Shown piece by piece: positions 1 through 8,000 of a stretch of DNA of 24,946 nucleotides (the stretch's first letter is position 1; every line of letters starts with the position of its first letter). Location of the stretch: positions 1 to 24,946 of the forward strand of contig JAKSSQ010000003.1 of assembly GCA_024403005.1 (NCBI GenBank), in the 5' to 3' direction. Source of the stretch: Clostridia bacterium. GTDB lineage: Bacteria; Bacillota; Clostridia; Peptostreptococcales; Anaerovoracaceae. The translations under genes were made by a program, and so were the position numbers. A model generated the notes under the pieces. It did no database searches, was not told where the DNA came from, and saw nothing but the letters and a program-made list of their open reading frames with translations.

Positions 1-621
1 GCTTGGGGTATTAACGGCAAAGTTAACTACGCTCTGGAAGGTTCAATCTTCGTGGCAGGCGCAGCAATCCAGTGGCTCAGAGACGAACTCGGCCTGGTAG
101 AAAACTCTCCGGCATCGGAAAAATACGCTTCTCAGGTAGAAGATACCAACGGAGTTTATCTGGTTCCCGCATTTGTAGGCCTGGGTGCTCCGTACTGGGA
201 TCCCTACGCAAGAGGCTCTATCGTTGGCCTCACAAGAGGTGCAAACAAGAACCACATTATAAGAGCAGCCCTGGAATCTCTGGCTTACCAGACTTACGAC
301 GTGCTGAACGCAATGGAACAGGACAGCAGAATTAAGCTCTCCAGCCTTAAAGTCGACGGCGGCGCAAGCGCAAACAATCTCTTAATGCAGTTCCAGGCAG
401 ACGTAATCCAGGCAGAAGTAAGAAGACCGGAATGCGTTGAAACCACTGCAATGGGCGCAGCTTACCTGGCCGGCCTTGCAACAGGCTTCTGGGAAAGCGA
501 AGAAGACGTAAAGAACAATTGGAAGATTTCCGGTGTGTTCAAGCCCGAAATGGCTGCAGAAAAGGCAGAAGAAAAGCTGGAAGGCTGGCACAGGGCTGTT
601 AACGCAACCCGCCAGTTCTAA
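1..621 (+). CDS. glpK: Glycerol kinase, C-terminal part (5' end outside window)
   Basis: Glycerol kinase (FGGY family) phosphorylates glycerol with ATP to glycerol-3-phosphate in the cytoplasm. The reading frame is open from base 1 and gives about 206 residues, the C-terminal ATPase-fold half of a protein that is normally about 500 residues. Diagnostic stretches are YALEGSIFVAGAAIQWL near the start, GLGAPYWDPYARGSIVGLTRG, the nucleotide-binding KVDGGASANNLLMQFQAD segment and ETTAMGAAYLAGLA. It ends normally at TAA. The next gene follows after 26 nt, so the three + strand genes from here to 2282 are probably co-transcribed. The start and promoter lie outside the window. Confidence 0.97.
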   Translation, partial: AWGINGKVNYALEGSIFVAGAAIQWLRDELGLVENSPASEKYASQVEDTNGVYLVPAFVGLGAPYWDPYARGSIVGLTRGANKNHIIRAALESLAYQTYDVLNAMEQDSRIKLSSLKVDGGASANNLLMQFQADVIQAEVRRPECVETTAMGAAYLAGLATGFWESEEDVKNNWKISGVFKPEMAAEKAEEKLEGWHRAVNATRQF

Positions 622-647
622 TCGGTTTGTACTAAAAGAGGAAGAAA

Positions 648-1040
648 ATGCTTATTTATCCTGACGAAATGGCGCTCATCAAGGCCCACCCGTATTTTCA
701 CCATATAACAGAAGACAGAGACGTAAAGTGGTTCCTGCAGTGCATGGATGCAAAGCTGGAAACCATCGAAGCCGGCACCAAGCTGCTTAAAGAAGGGGAA
801 AAGACCGAATTCGTGCCCATCATCCTCTCCGGCAGCAGCGACAAGCCCTGCGAAGGCTTCGGAACCTGGGGCCAGATCGAAAGCAATTCCGGCCTGAGCC
901 ACTCAATTATCGCTCTGGTTCCGCCAGCAGATTACAGCACCGCAGAGGAGTCCACAGTTCTTTGGATGCGCGTAATGCGCCTCCTTAAGGCCTGCAACCT
1001 CCACTGCGATTTCCACGAGGAATTTATTAAAAAGTTATAA
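648..1040 (+). CDS. Truncated Crp/Fnr-type cyclic-nucleotide-binding-like domain, no HTH
   Basis: A 130-residue protein with ribosome site AGAGGAAG before the ATG. Residues 11-52 (HPYFHHITEDRDVKWFL..., EAGTKLLKEGE, VPIILSG) match the start of a Crp/Fnr sensor beta-roll. Residues 85-130 (HSIIALVPP...EESTVLWMRVMRLLKAC, CDFHEEFIKKL) match its end, up to the helix that normally leads to the winged HTH. The loop-rich middle of the beta-roll is about 20 residues short, and no helix-turn-helix follows: after the TAA only 11 sense codons precede another stop. Family members are usually about 220 residues. It lies between glpK and a dehydratase gene in one apparent transcription unit. It is either a stand-alone ligand sensor or a decaying regulator. 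Family assignment is from motif memory, without an alignment. Confidence 0.65.
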   Translation: MLIYPDEMALIKAHPYFHHITEDRDVKWFLQCMDAKLETIEAGTKLLKEGEKTEFVPIILSGSSDKPCEGFGTWGQIESNSGLSHSIIALVPPADYSTAEESTVLWMRVMRLLKACNLHCDFHEEFIKKL

Positions 1041-1091
1041 ATTTGCAGATTTTTGCTTAAATATTTCAACTTATGAGTAAGGAGAAGGCAT

Positions 1092-2282
1092 ATGAAGATT
1101 ACCAAGATTGATTTGCTCACTACAGGCGGCCTTGACATTATAGGCTTCACATTCTGCAGAGTTTACACAGACGAAGGCATTTACGGCGACGGAGCAGTTG
1201 CCGGACTCCACGGAAGCGGGCATGCGACTTTCGCCATGCTGCAGGACTGCGCCAAGTACCTTATCGGCAAAGACCCGATGAAGACAGAACTCATCTGGGA
1301 GGATATCTTTAAATCATCCTTCTTCGGCCAGAACGGCGGTCCGGTTCTCTTTAATGCCATGAGCGCCTACGACATAGCTCTCTGGGATATCAAGGGCAAG
1401 TACTTCAATGTTCCTGTTAGCACGCTTCTGGGCGGCGCAAGCCGTGACACAATCAGATGCTATGCGTCCCAACTTCAGGACGGCTGGTGGCCTCTGGACG
1501 AAAACGGTTATTCCGAACCTCATACAGCCATTACACTTGCAGAAATCACAGAATCCTGCAAGCAGGCTGTTGCAGAAGGCTTCAACTGCGTAAAAATCGA
1601 CTGCCTTAACTACGACAGAGAAGGCAAGAGACCTACAAGATCCATGCGTGAACAGATGCTTGAACCCGATTACGTTAGCATCTTTAAGGACAGAATCAAA
1701 GTCGTACGCGAAACAATCGGCCCAGATGTGGATCTAATCGTCGAAAACCACTCCAGACTGGACAGCTTTGGTGCGGTTCAGCTTGCCAATATCGCAAAGC
1801 AGTACAATATTCTCTATTTCGAAGAACCCAATACTCCGTCTGCCTTTACTGCAGAATATCTTAAGGAAAAAATCGATATTCCCCTCGCGATGGGTGAAAG
1901 AATCTACACGAGATGGCAGTACATTCCTTACTTTGAAAACAGAACTCTCCGCGTAATTCAGCCGGATATTTCCAATTGCGGCGGTTATACCGAAACAAAG
2001 AAGGTATGTGACATGGCTCATGCATACGACGTTGCAGTTCAGATTCATACCTGCGGAAGCCCTCTATCAACGCACATTGCGCTTCAGCTGGAAGCAGTAA
2101 TTCCCAATTTCGGCATACACGAACACCATTCTCTGCTGAGAAACATCAAGCATCCCATTACAAAGTACAACTGGCAGCCAAAGAACGGATGCCTGCCCGT
2201 ACCGACAGAACCCGGTATCGGCAACGAACTTACAGAAGATGCATGGAAGCTGGCATCTGCATCCATGACTATCAAGGGATAA
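1092..2282 (+). CDS. Mandelate racemase/muconate lactonizing enzyme superfamily protein, acid-sugar dehydratase-like
   Basis: This 396-residue cytoplasmic enolase-superfamily enzyme has ribosome site AAGGAGAAGG and a normal family length. Residues 1-115 form the capping domain and the rest the modified TIM barrel. Visible active-site residues in barrel order are E218 and H220 (VENHSR), E244 (YFEEP), E269 (GERIYTRW), D292 (QPDISNCGG) and H319 (QIHTCGSPLS), with E344 on the last strand. The H220 plus D292-H319 pattern and the GER-YxRW motif resemble D-galactonate dehydratase (DgoD), which removes water from a sugar acid. The first metal ligand is Glu here where DgoD has Asp. The substrate cannot be read from the sequence. 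Co-location with glpK suggests a carbon-catabolic unit. Confidence 0.88.
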   Translation: MKITKIDLLTTGGLDIIGFTFCRVYTDEGIYGDGAVAGLHGSGHATFAMLQDCAKYLIGKDPMKTELIWEDIFKSSFFGQNGGPVLFNAMSAYDIALWDIKGKYFNVPVSTLLGGASRDTIRCYASQLQDGWWPLDENGYSEPHTAITLAEITESCKQAVAEGFNCVKIDCLNYDREGKRPTRSMREQMLEPDYVSIFKDRIKVVRETIGPDVDLIVENHSRLDSFGAVQLANIAKQYNILYFEEPNTPSAFTAEYLKEKIDIPLAMGERIYTRWQYIPYFENRTLRVIQPDISNCGGYTETKKVCDMAHAYDVAVQIHTCGSPLSTHIALQLEAVIPNFGIHEHHSLLRNIKHPITKYNWQPKNGCLPVPTEPGIGNELTEDAWKLASASMTIKG

Positions 2283-2380
2283 CAGTTTTGTGACGCCAAT
2301 CAGGTAGATTTTGATTTGGCAGCATAATTATTATTCTGTAAACCAATCATATAAATATTAAAATCCAGGAAAGGAATGCC

Positions 2381-3448
2381 ATGAGTAAGCTTAAAACCGC
2401 TTTAACAGCCTTAATAGTGCTGCTGCTTGCGTTAAGTCTTACCGCGTGCATTCCTTCTTCTTATACCGGAAAACAGGTTAAAAAGCTGGGAGAAGCGCAC
2501 TATAAAGAAGCTGCGGACTGGTTTTCGAAGAATTATCCGGATGCAGAAATCGGTAAGAAATGCGAAGGCTTTACCGACGGCGTGGATCTTTATGAAGCGG
2601 TGCAAGGCAGCTATAAGCATGACGGAGGCACTCACAAATTCATATACTGCTACGAAGACGATAAGATGTTTGTGGACGAGTTCTACGAAGAAACGGAAGA
2701 TCTTCTGCTAGCCGAAGTAAGCAGAAAGCTGGGATTTTCCGAAGACAGAACGGATGTAAACCTGTACGGAGTAAGAATTACCGCAAAAAGCGTTAACGAC
2801 AACGAATACGAAAACATAAAAGCAGGGGATGTTATATCTTCTCCGGAAGTGATGTATCTGCCTTTCGGCAAACCTGAAAAGCTCGCCGAAAGCATTATGG
2901 ACGGCAGCTGCGAAAACATGTTCTCTGTGTATTATTGCTGCGAGGATATACCGGAAGATATCGAGTTTATGCCCTTTAAATACCCGAACCTGATGTTTTT
3001 AACATCCATTAGGACTATAGAGCCGGAATTCGAAGGAATCTACTATTCTACCCAGTTTTCCAGCTTTAAGGAACAGCTATATCTGCATACGGAAGAGCTT
3101 ATAGAAGGGCTTTACGGCGGATATTCATGCGAAGTTCAGGAAGGCGGAAGCTTCGAAGACGACCCGGTAGTATTTAAGGAAACCGATGATGGGTTCACGC
3201 TGGAGATTCCGGAAGACACGAAGTTGGTGCTTTTCTCCAAGAAAAAGCTTAAGCCTGTCCATGTTTTTTCCAATATAAAGTTGGAAACCTTCGAAGAAGA
3301 GCTGAAACCCTATACAAAAAGCACATTCCGGGATATGAAGGAATGTGCTCTGTACGGTGCTCAGTATCTGTTTAATGGAGATTATTACGTTTACGAGTGC
3401 AGAACCAACGGCATTAACGGCGGTTTCTACACTTTTAAGCTTAAATAG
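2381..3448 (+). CDS. Secreted lipoprotein of unknown function
   Basis: A 355-residue protein with a clear lipoprotein signal: positive start MSKLK, a hydrophobic run of about 15 residues and lipobox LTAC with the lipidated Cys at position 23. A GGAAAGGA ribosome site precedes the ATG. The mature part is acidic, rich in Glu, Tyr and Phe, and has no family motif that I recognise. Pairs of Cys are scattered in the body (for example CCED and CALYG near the ends), which could form disulfides outside the cell. The gene follows the dehydratase after 98 nt, a gap containing a weak hairpin without a T-run, so it may have its own promoter. Its TAG stop directly abuts the stop of the minus-strand PrsW gene. 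Product class is certain as an exported lipoprotein, function unknown. Confidence 0.85.
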   Translation: MSKLKTALTALIVLLLALSLTACIPSSYTGKQVKKLGEAHYKEAADWFSKNYPDAEIGKKCEGFTDGVDLYEAVQGSYKHDGGTHKFIYCYEDDKMFVDEFYEETEDLLLAEVSRKLGFSEDRTDVNLYGVRITAKSVNDNEYENIKAGDVISSPEVMYLPFGKPEKLAESIMDGSCENMFSVYYCCEDIPEDIEFMPFKYPNLMFLTSIRTIEPEFEGIYYSTQFSSFKEQLYLHTEELIEGLYGGYSCEVQEGGSFEDDPVVFKETDDGFTLEIPEDTKLVLFSKKKLKPVHVFSNIKLETFEEELKPYTKSTFRDMKECALYGAQYLFNGDYYVYECRTNGINGGFYTFKLK

Positions 3449-4165
3449 CTACATGTAATGGTCTTCTCTTGCCATCTGCTTTGTGGCGCGGAAGGCATAG
3501 ATGAACACGATTATAATAAAGACGAAGAAGATGAGCGTAAAAGCGTCGCTTATCTGTTCCATAAAGGCTATAAAATCGTAAAGTCCGTGGATTGCCATCG
3601 GAATGAGCAGGGCGAGAATCCGTCCAGTTTTGGCTGCTCCGTAGTTTCCGCGGATTTCCTGCTGTTTGGCCATGCCGTACCAGGCTCCCATGAATACGCC
3701 GAAGCAGGCGTGGCCGGGAACTGCGGTAAGCGCTCTTAAGATTGCGGTTGCAAAGCCGAAGGACATTACGTAGCCGATGTTTTCCCAGAGGGCGAAGCCC
3801 AGAGAAACGGCTACAGCGTAGACAACTGCGTCGAACTGGCAGTTAAATTCCGGATTATTCCAGGTTTTTTTCTTTAAAAGCAGGTATTTAAAGCCTTCTT
3901 CTGAAAGGCCAACGACGAACATTGTGGTCACGAAATAGTATATCGGAGTGTTTTCCACGAAGAACATTGCGGCAAGGCGCATGCCTATGGATTCGGTAAC
4001 GATGGCTCCGATGGTGGCGAGTACGCCCTGGAAGACCAGGCTTACGATAAGCCGGCCCGGTTCGTGCTCCAGTTTGTCCAGCTTATAAATCTGCGCGAGA
4101 AGGAAGATGGCAGGGATAACTGCCGCCATAATAAGCACCGTGGAAGGTGTAAAGAGTAAAAACAT
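3449..4165 (-). CDS. PrsW-family intramembrane metalloprotease
   Basis: A 238-residue polytopic membrane protein with about seven hydrophobic segments. It carries the PrsW family motifs in order: EHEP at 33-36, EExxK (SEEGFKY, E89 E90 K93), FALWEN (F124-N129), a His in the following helix (GHACFGVF, H152) and HGLYDF (H193). These residues are the proposed metal-binding and catalytic set. In Bacillus subtilis PrsW makes the first cut in the anti-sigma factor RsiW, but many Clostridia PrsW proteins have unknown targets, and no sigma/anti-sigma pair is visible here. AGAGG lies upstream of the ATG and the divergent 4166-4267 region holds its promoter. It is convergent with the 2381 lipoprotein gene with no intervening base. 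Confidence 0.92.
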   Translation of the reverse strand: MFLLFTPSTVLIMAAVIPAIFLLAQIYKLDKLEHEPGRLIVSLVFQGVLATIGAIVTESIGMRLAAMFFVENTPIYYFVTTMFVVGLSEEGFKYLLLKKKTWNNPEFNCQFDAVVYAVAVSLGFALWENIGYVMSFGFATAILRALTAVPGHACFGVFMGAWYGMAKQQEIRGNYGAAKTGRILALLIPMAIHGLYDFIAFMEQISDAFTLIFFVFIIIVFIYAFRATKQMAREDHYM

Positions 4166-4206
4166 TTAGTACCTCTGTTTAGTCCCGTTAAAATTCAACA
4201 TCTAAT

Positions 4207-4212
4207 ATTATA
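4207..4212 (-). promoter_or_regulatory. Probable -10 box of the PrsW gene
   Basis: The minus strand reads TATAAT here, 42 nt upstream of the PrsW ATG, in the AT-rich divergent region. No good -35 box is found at 16-18 bp, so this is a candidate based on the -10 alone. Confidence 0.4.
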
Positions 4213-4251
4213 ACGCACATTCAAACATTTTTAATTATCAATTTGTTTTTG

Positions 4252-4260
4252 TGCTATAAT
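4252..4260 (+). promoter_or_regulatory. Extended -10 promoter of the 4268 lipoprotein gene
   Basis: The sequence TGCTATAAT is a perfect extended -10 (TGn followed by TATAAT at 4255-4260). The -35 region is weak, which is usual for extended -10 promoters. Only seven bases (ACAGTTT) separate the -10 from the ATG at 4268, so the expected transcription start falls on or next to the start codon. No Shine-Dalgarno sequence is present. Confidence 0.65.
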
Positions 4261-4267
4261 ACAGTTT

Positions 4268-4828
4268 ATGAGAAAATTATTTGTACTTATGCTGGCTTTA
4301 GTGCTGGCCCTGAGCGTCTGCGGCTGCGGCGGAAACAGTGCGGACAAGGCTCCTGATTTCGAAACTTATAACATGACCGCAATATCTGCAAAGGAAGCTC
4401 TGGCTTCCGGCACCGCTTATCCGTATACTACAGTGTGCCAGGCAGAACCGGAAAAGGCTACCACAGGAACCGTAAAAGTTCTGGAATACAAAGATGTGGA
4501 TTCTCCCGACGGAAAGTCTCCCGCAAAGGGCTGCAAGTGGGTTTCCATTAAGCTTGAACTCAATTTTGGCGACGAAGCTGCCAACGAATCCGGCTACACC
4601 TACAGCTATAAGCTGGCAGATTACTACAATATAAAGAACGTTCAGGACTCCATGTGCTACGATATGGACAAGGCCTGCGAAACCTTCCAGATCAGATCCG
4701 AAGGCAAGAAGTATAACTGCAAGGGCCTCGTTGCAAAATCCAGCGGAGACTGGGCCATGAACGACGTTACAGGTCTGCAGAACTGCTCCGAATTCATTAC
4801 CTGGACCTTCATGATTCCCGAAAACTAA
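4268..4828 (+). CDS. Secreted lipoprotein of unknown function, apparently cut short by an in-frame TAA
   Basis: The 186-residue product starts MRKLFVLMLALVLALSVCGCGG, a lipoprotein signal with lipobox-like SVCG/CGCG and lipidation probably at C18 or C20. The remaining sequence is a small globular, Tyr- and Cys-containing extracellular domain that I cannot assign. This start is preferred because it is the only one giving the basic n-region, yet it has no ribosome site and lies 7 nt after a -10 box, suggesting a leaderless mRNA. After the TAA at 4826-4828 the same frame continues for 37 protein-like codons to a second TAA at 4940-4942. The full-length ancestral product was therefore probably 224 residues, with a Tyr (TAC) or similar codon at the TAA. 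The gene may be a recent pseudogene, a shortened but working gene, or a sequencing error. Confidence 0.75.
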   Translation: MRKLFVLMLALVLALSVCGCGGNSADKAPDFETYNMTAISAKEALASGTAYPYTTVCQAEPEKATTGTVKVLEYKDVDSPDGKSPAKGCKWVSIKLELNFGDEAANESGYTYSYKLADYYNIKNVQDSMCYDMDKACETFQIRSEGKKYNCKGLVAKSSGDWAMNDVTGLQNCSEFITWTFMIPEN

Positions 4829-4942
4829 GACGGTCTCTGCTGCGGACTTTTCAACAGTTCCAAAGAATCCGCAGTTAACGGCAGCAGCTACATCTACGAG
4901 CTGCAGGAAGACCCCGGTTTCCTGTTCTTCAGGCTGGACTAA
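4829..4942 (+). other. In-frame continuation of the 4268 lipoprotein beyond the TAA stop
   Basis: Directly after the stop, the same frame encodes 37 residues beginning DGLCCGLFNSSKE and ending GFLFFRLD, then TAA. There is no frameshift and no start codon. The codon choice (GGC, AAC, CTG, GAA, TAC) matches neighbouring genes. The junction PEN-stop-DGL looks like the common PE-x-YDG motif near the end of extracellular domains, and a FFRL ending is also common in them. This supports a single-base nonsense change rather than random intergenic DNA. Confidence 0.6.
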
Positions 4943-4971
4943 AGTTTTATAAATCAGGATAAAATAATAAT

Positions 4972-5003
4972 GAGCAAGTCCGCAAGGGCCTGCTCGTTTT
5001 ATT
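4972..5003 (+). terminator. Rho-independent terminator after the lipoprotein gene
   Basis: GAGCAAGTCC and GGGCCTGCTC pair over ten positions, with one A-C mismatch and one G-U pair, closing a GCAA (GNRA) tetraloop. The tail is GTTTTATT. It separates the interrupted lipoprotein gene from the large surface-protein gene. Confidence 0.75.
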
Positions 5004-5034
5004 GATGAGTTTGTTGTTTTAGAGGATTACAAAT

Positions 5035-8000
5035 ATGAAACGTAAATTATCACTGCTGCTTGCAATCTGCTTAGTTATTTCTGCGCTTCCTGCTGCAGTT
5101 TTTGCAGAGGATGAAGGCGCTGGAGTCTATTTCACATATGTCAACAGAGACGGTGACTCTTACAGACTGTCAGATGGAGCAGATCCGGAATTCTTTGGTG
5201 AACCCGGAAGCTATAGGATGACATTTATCGATGGTGAACATAATCCGTTATGGCCGTCTTCTGTTGTTTTCTACTCTGATGGCGAAACTTCAGCTTCGAT
5301 TACAGCTGAAAATCGCCGGACAATCAGCATTTCCGGCGTGGATTACTGCGTCTATGATATTCATTGCAATGCTTTTTCTTCTGGTGCATTAGTGCTAACA
5401 TTCGAAGATTCTTCGCAGAAAGAAATGCGAGCCACCGTTGGTTTGTCTATATTGTCTTATTCTTCTTCGGAATCCCATAGCTATCGCGACTATATCAACG
5501 AATTTTCAGTAACAAACGAGTCTAATACATTCTATTTAACAACGGAAAGCGGCTGGATTATTGAAAGTATCAACTCCAATAATCCTGATTTTATTACTGC
5601 CTCTATTTCCGTAGATAAATCTTATGCAACCGTAACTGTTAACCGCGAAAACTTAGAAGACGATCGTTACGATGTCGGTTTATGGGTACAGGCTTATAAC
5701 GCTGGCATGGATAGACGTGAAACAATCAGACACAAGGATATCACTCTGATTAATAGGATGGAATCCTGTACAATTTCAAGGGTATTCCAGGAGAGAGAAG
5801 GCTATATTATTGACGGAAGTATGAATAATTTTTCATTCATGCCCAGAATTGAAGTTCCTCTCATTACTTTTACTATTAATGGAAACCCTGTTAATGCTGA
5901 TCGCGTGGAATTCATTTCTTCTTCCACAGACGGTGCAATCGTTGCAGTAGAAAATTTCGGAAAAGTTACTGCAAACGGAACAGATTATTTTGCATATAAG
6001 CTTTCGTGCGATGCTCTTGCCGAAGGTTACCTTAGGGTTCAATCCGGTTCCAATGTCTACAGATTCCCGACTTTCTGCCAGTTAGACCGTATCGGTCTTT
6101 ACGGTGAACCCACCGCATCTATAGATGCTCTTAAGAATAGAATCCAGTTCGTCAGCGGTACAGAAAAATACTATATCGCAATGCTGGATGGCTTTGAAAT
6201 TGAATCTCTCGAAGAGACAGGCGGACAGAATCCTGGTGCAGTAGATATTGTTATTTCATCCGATAAAAGCTATGCGGAGATAAAAGTAGATATAGATAAG
6301 CTGAATGGTGAATTTTCTTATATCCAATTAGAAGGCAGCTTTTTAAGAGGTTCTGATAGATTTACATTTCGCCGCCATTATGATATCCAGGCTCCGATTA
6401 AGAATTTCGACAACCTGGCAGACGGTCATTTCTATGTAAACAGAACGACGCCTCTTACTGAAAATGAAATGACTTATACCATCAGCTCCAATAACGAAGG
6501 CGGTATAATACATTCTTATAACCTTACTGTAAAGGTTAAGAGAGGCGATGAAAACCGCTGGTTAAACGCTTATCAATTCGGTGAGCTTGCTCTTGAATAC
6601 GGTTTTACAAAACCTGAAGGTGCCGTAAAATTCGTTGATTTAAAGGGCAATGGTCCGGATTTTGAAGATATTCTGGATAAACTGGTCGAAAACGGAAAGA
6701 CAATAGATGCTTCGAACCAGATGCTTAGACCCGCATACGATGTGTTTGCTGTTGTAAATGAATCTGAAAGTTCTTCGCTTCTGACGCCTGCTGACAAAGA
6801 CAGCTTTAAACTCTATATTTACTGGCTCGACAAAGACGATAATATTATCTGCTTTGATAAGGTATTTTACAACGTGGTTGCAGACGAGGATTTCGATTTT
6901 ATTAAATTCGAAATAGTTGACAGGGGGTATCCTGAAAAATCCAGAGTTATATTGGATTCAGGCTCCAATGTAAACATGGATTACAGCGAAGCTGAAGGCC
7001 TGATTACATTCAGCCCCAAAACAGGCTTTGATGCAGATCTTTCTGGTGAAGCTCCAGACGGGTTCTGGAAAGCAGTTAAAATTGCCGCTCCGGATGGTTA
7101 CATAGCTCCGGATGGCGCAGATTTCCAGTATTTATGGCTTTCTGTATACGGAATGGAACCTAAGTTATCGAACGTTTTCCTTGCAGAATCCAGAATACGC
7201 TGGAATTCAGTGACCGGTGCAGACTCTTTTGCAGAGAGAATCAACATAAAGGTAGAAAACGTTCTTCCCGGATACGGTAAGTTCTGGGATCCTATGAATG
7301 CAGCCTTTATGCCTGTATCCAACGACAGTGTTAAAGTCGAATACAGCCAGGAAACTGGTCTGTTCCACATCGGTTTCCCCGGAAGCACAGTGCCATCAGT
7401 TGCAGATATTTTAAAGATTCAGGATCTTAATATTGCTATACCTGAAAATGCTGCATACTTTAAATATAACAGCCACGGCGGTCCTAATCAGCATCTTAAC
7501 AGCACTATCGCACAGGAACAGAAGAATATTCTTGATGCGATTAAATTAGAACCTGCCGATACTTTCGGATGTGAACCAATTTTCCGTCCGGCTACGCTGT
7601 TAATCGATGACATAACGGTCTACTATAATCCCCGTCCAAATGATTTCGATGGCAGAATTATCGAATGGTACGACGCAGAAGAAAAGTTAATCGGCACAGC
7701 TTTTATATATGGCGACATAGAAGATCTCATTAAAGAAGTAATTACCGAAAGTGTGGAAGAGGTAACTGAACCTGTAGACGCTCCGACCATTGAGTTCAAG
7801 AATAATAAGAACCACGATATGGTTCGTTTGAAGACTAAATTCCATCCGCAGGAGGGAAACAACGGCTTTATTGAACTGGAAAAGATCGGCGGAAGCAGAG
7901 ACGATAATAATCCGTATGTAGTATATCTGCCGTACAGCCTTATCGGTGCAATAGACATGGCAGACGCTATGGAGAAATATCCGACTCCGCCTTCAATCAA

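Noticed and set aside
2284..2330. Hairpin GCCAATCA/TGATTTGGC after the dehydratase gene as a terminator
   Set aside because: The stem needs a bulge and no T-run follows. Too weak to call.
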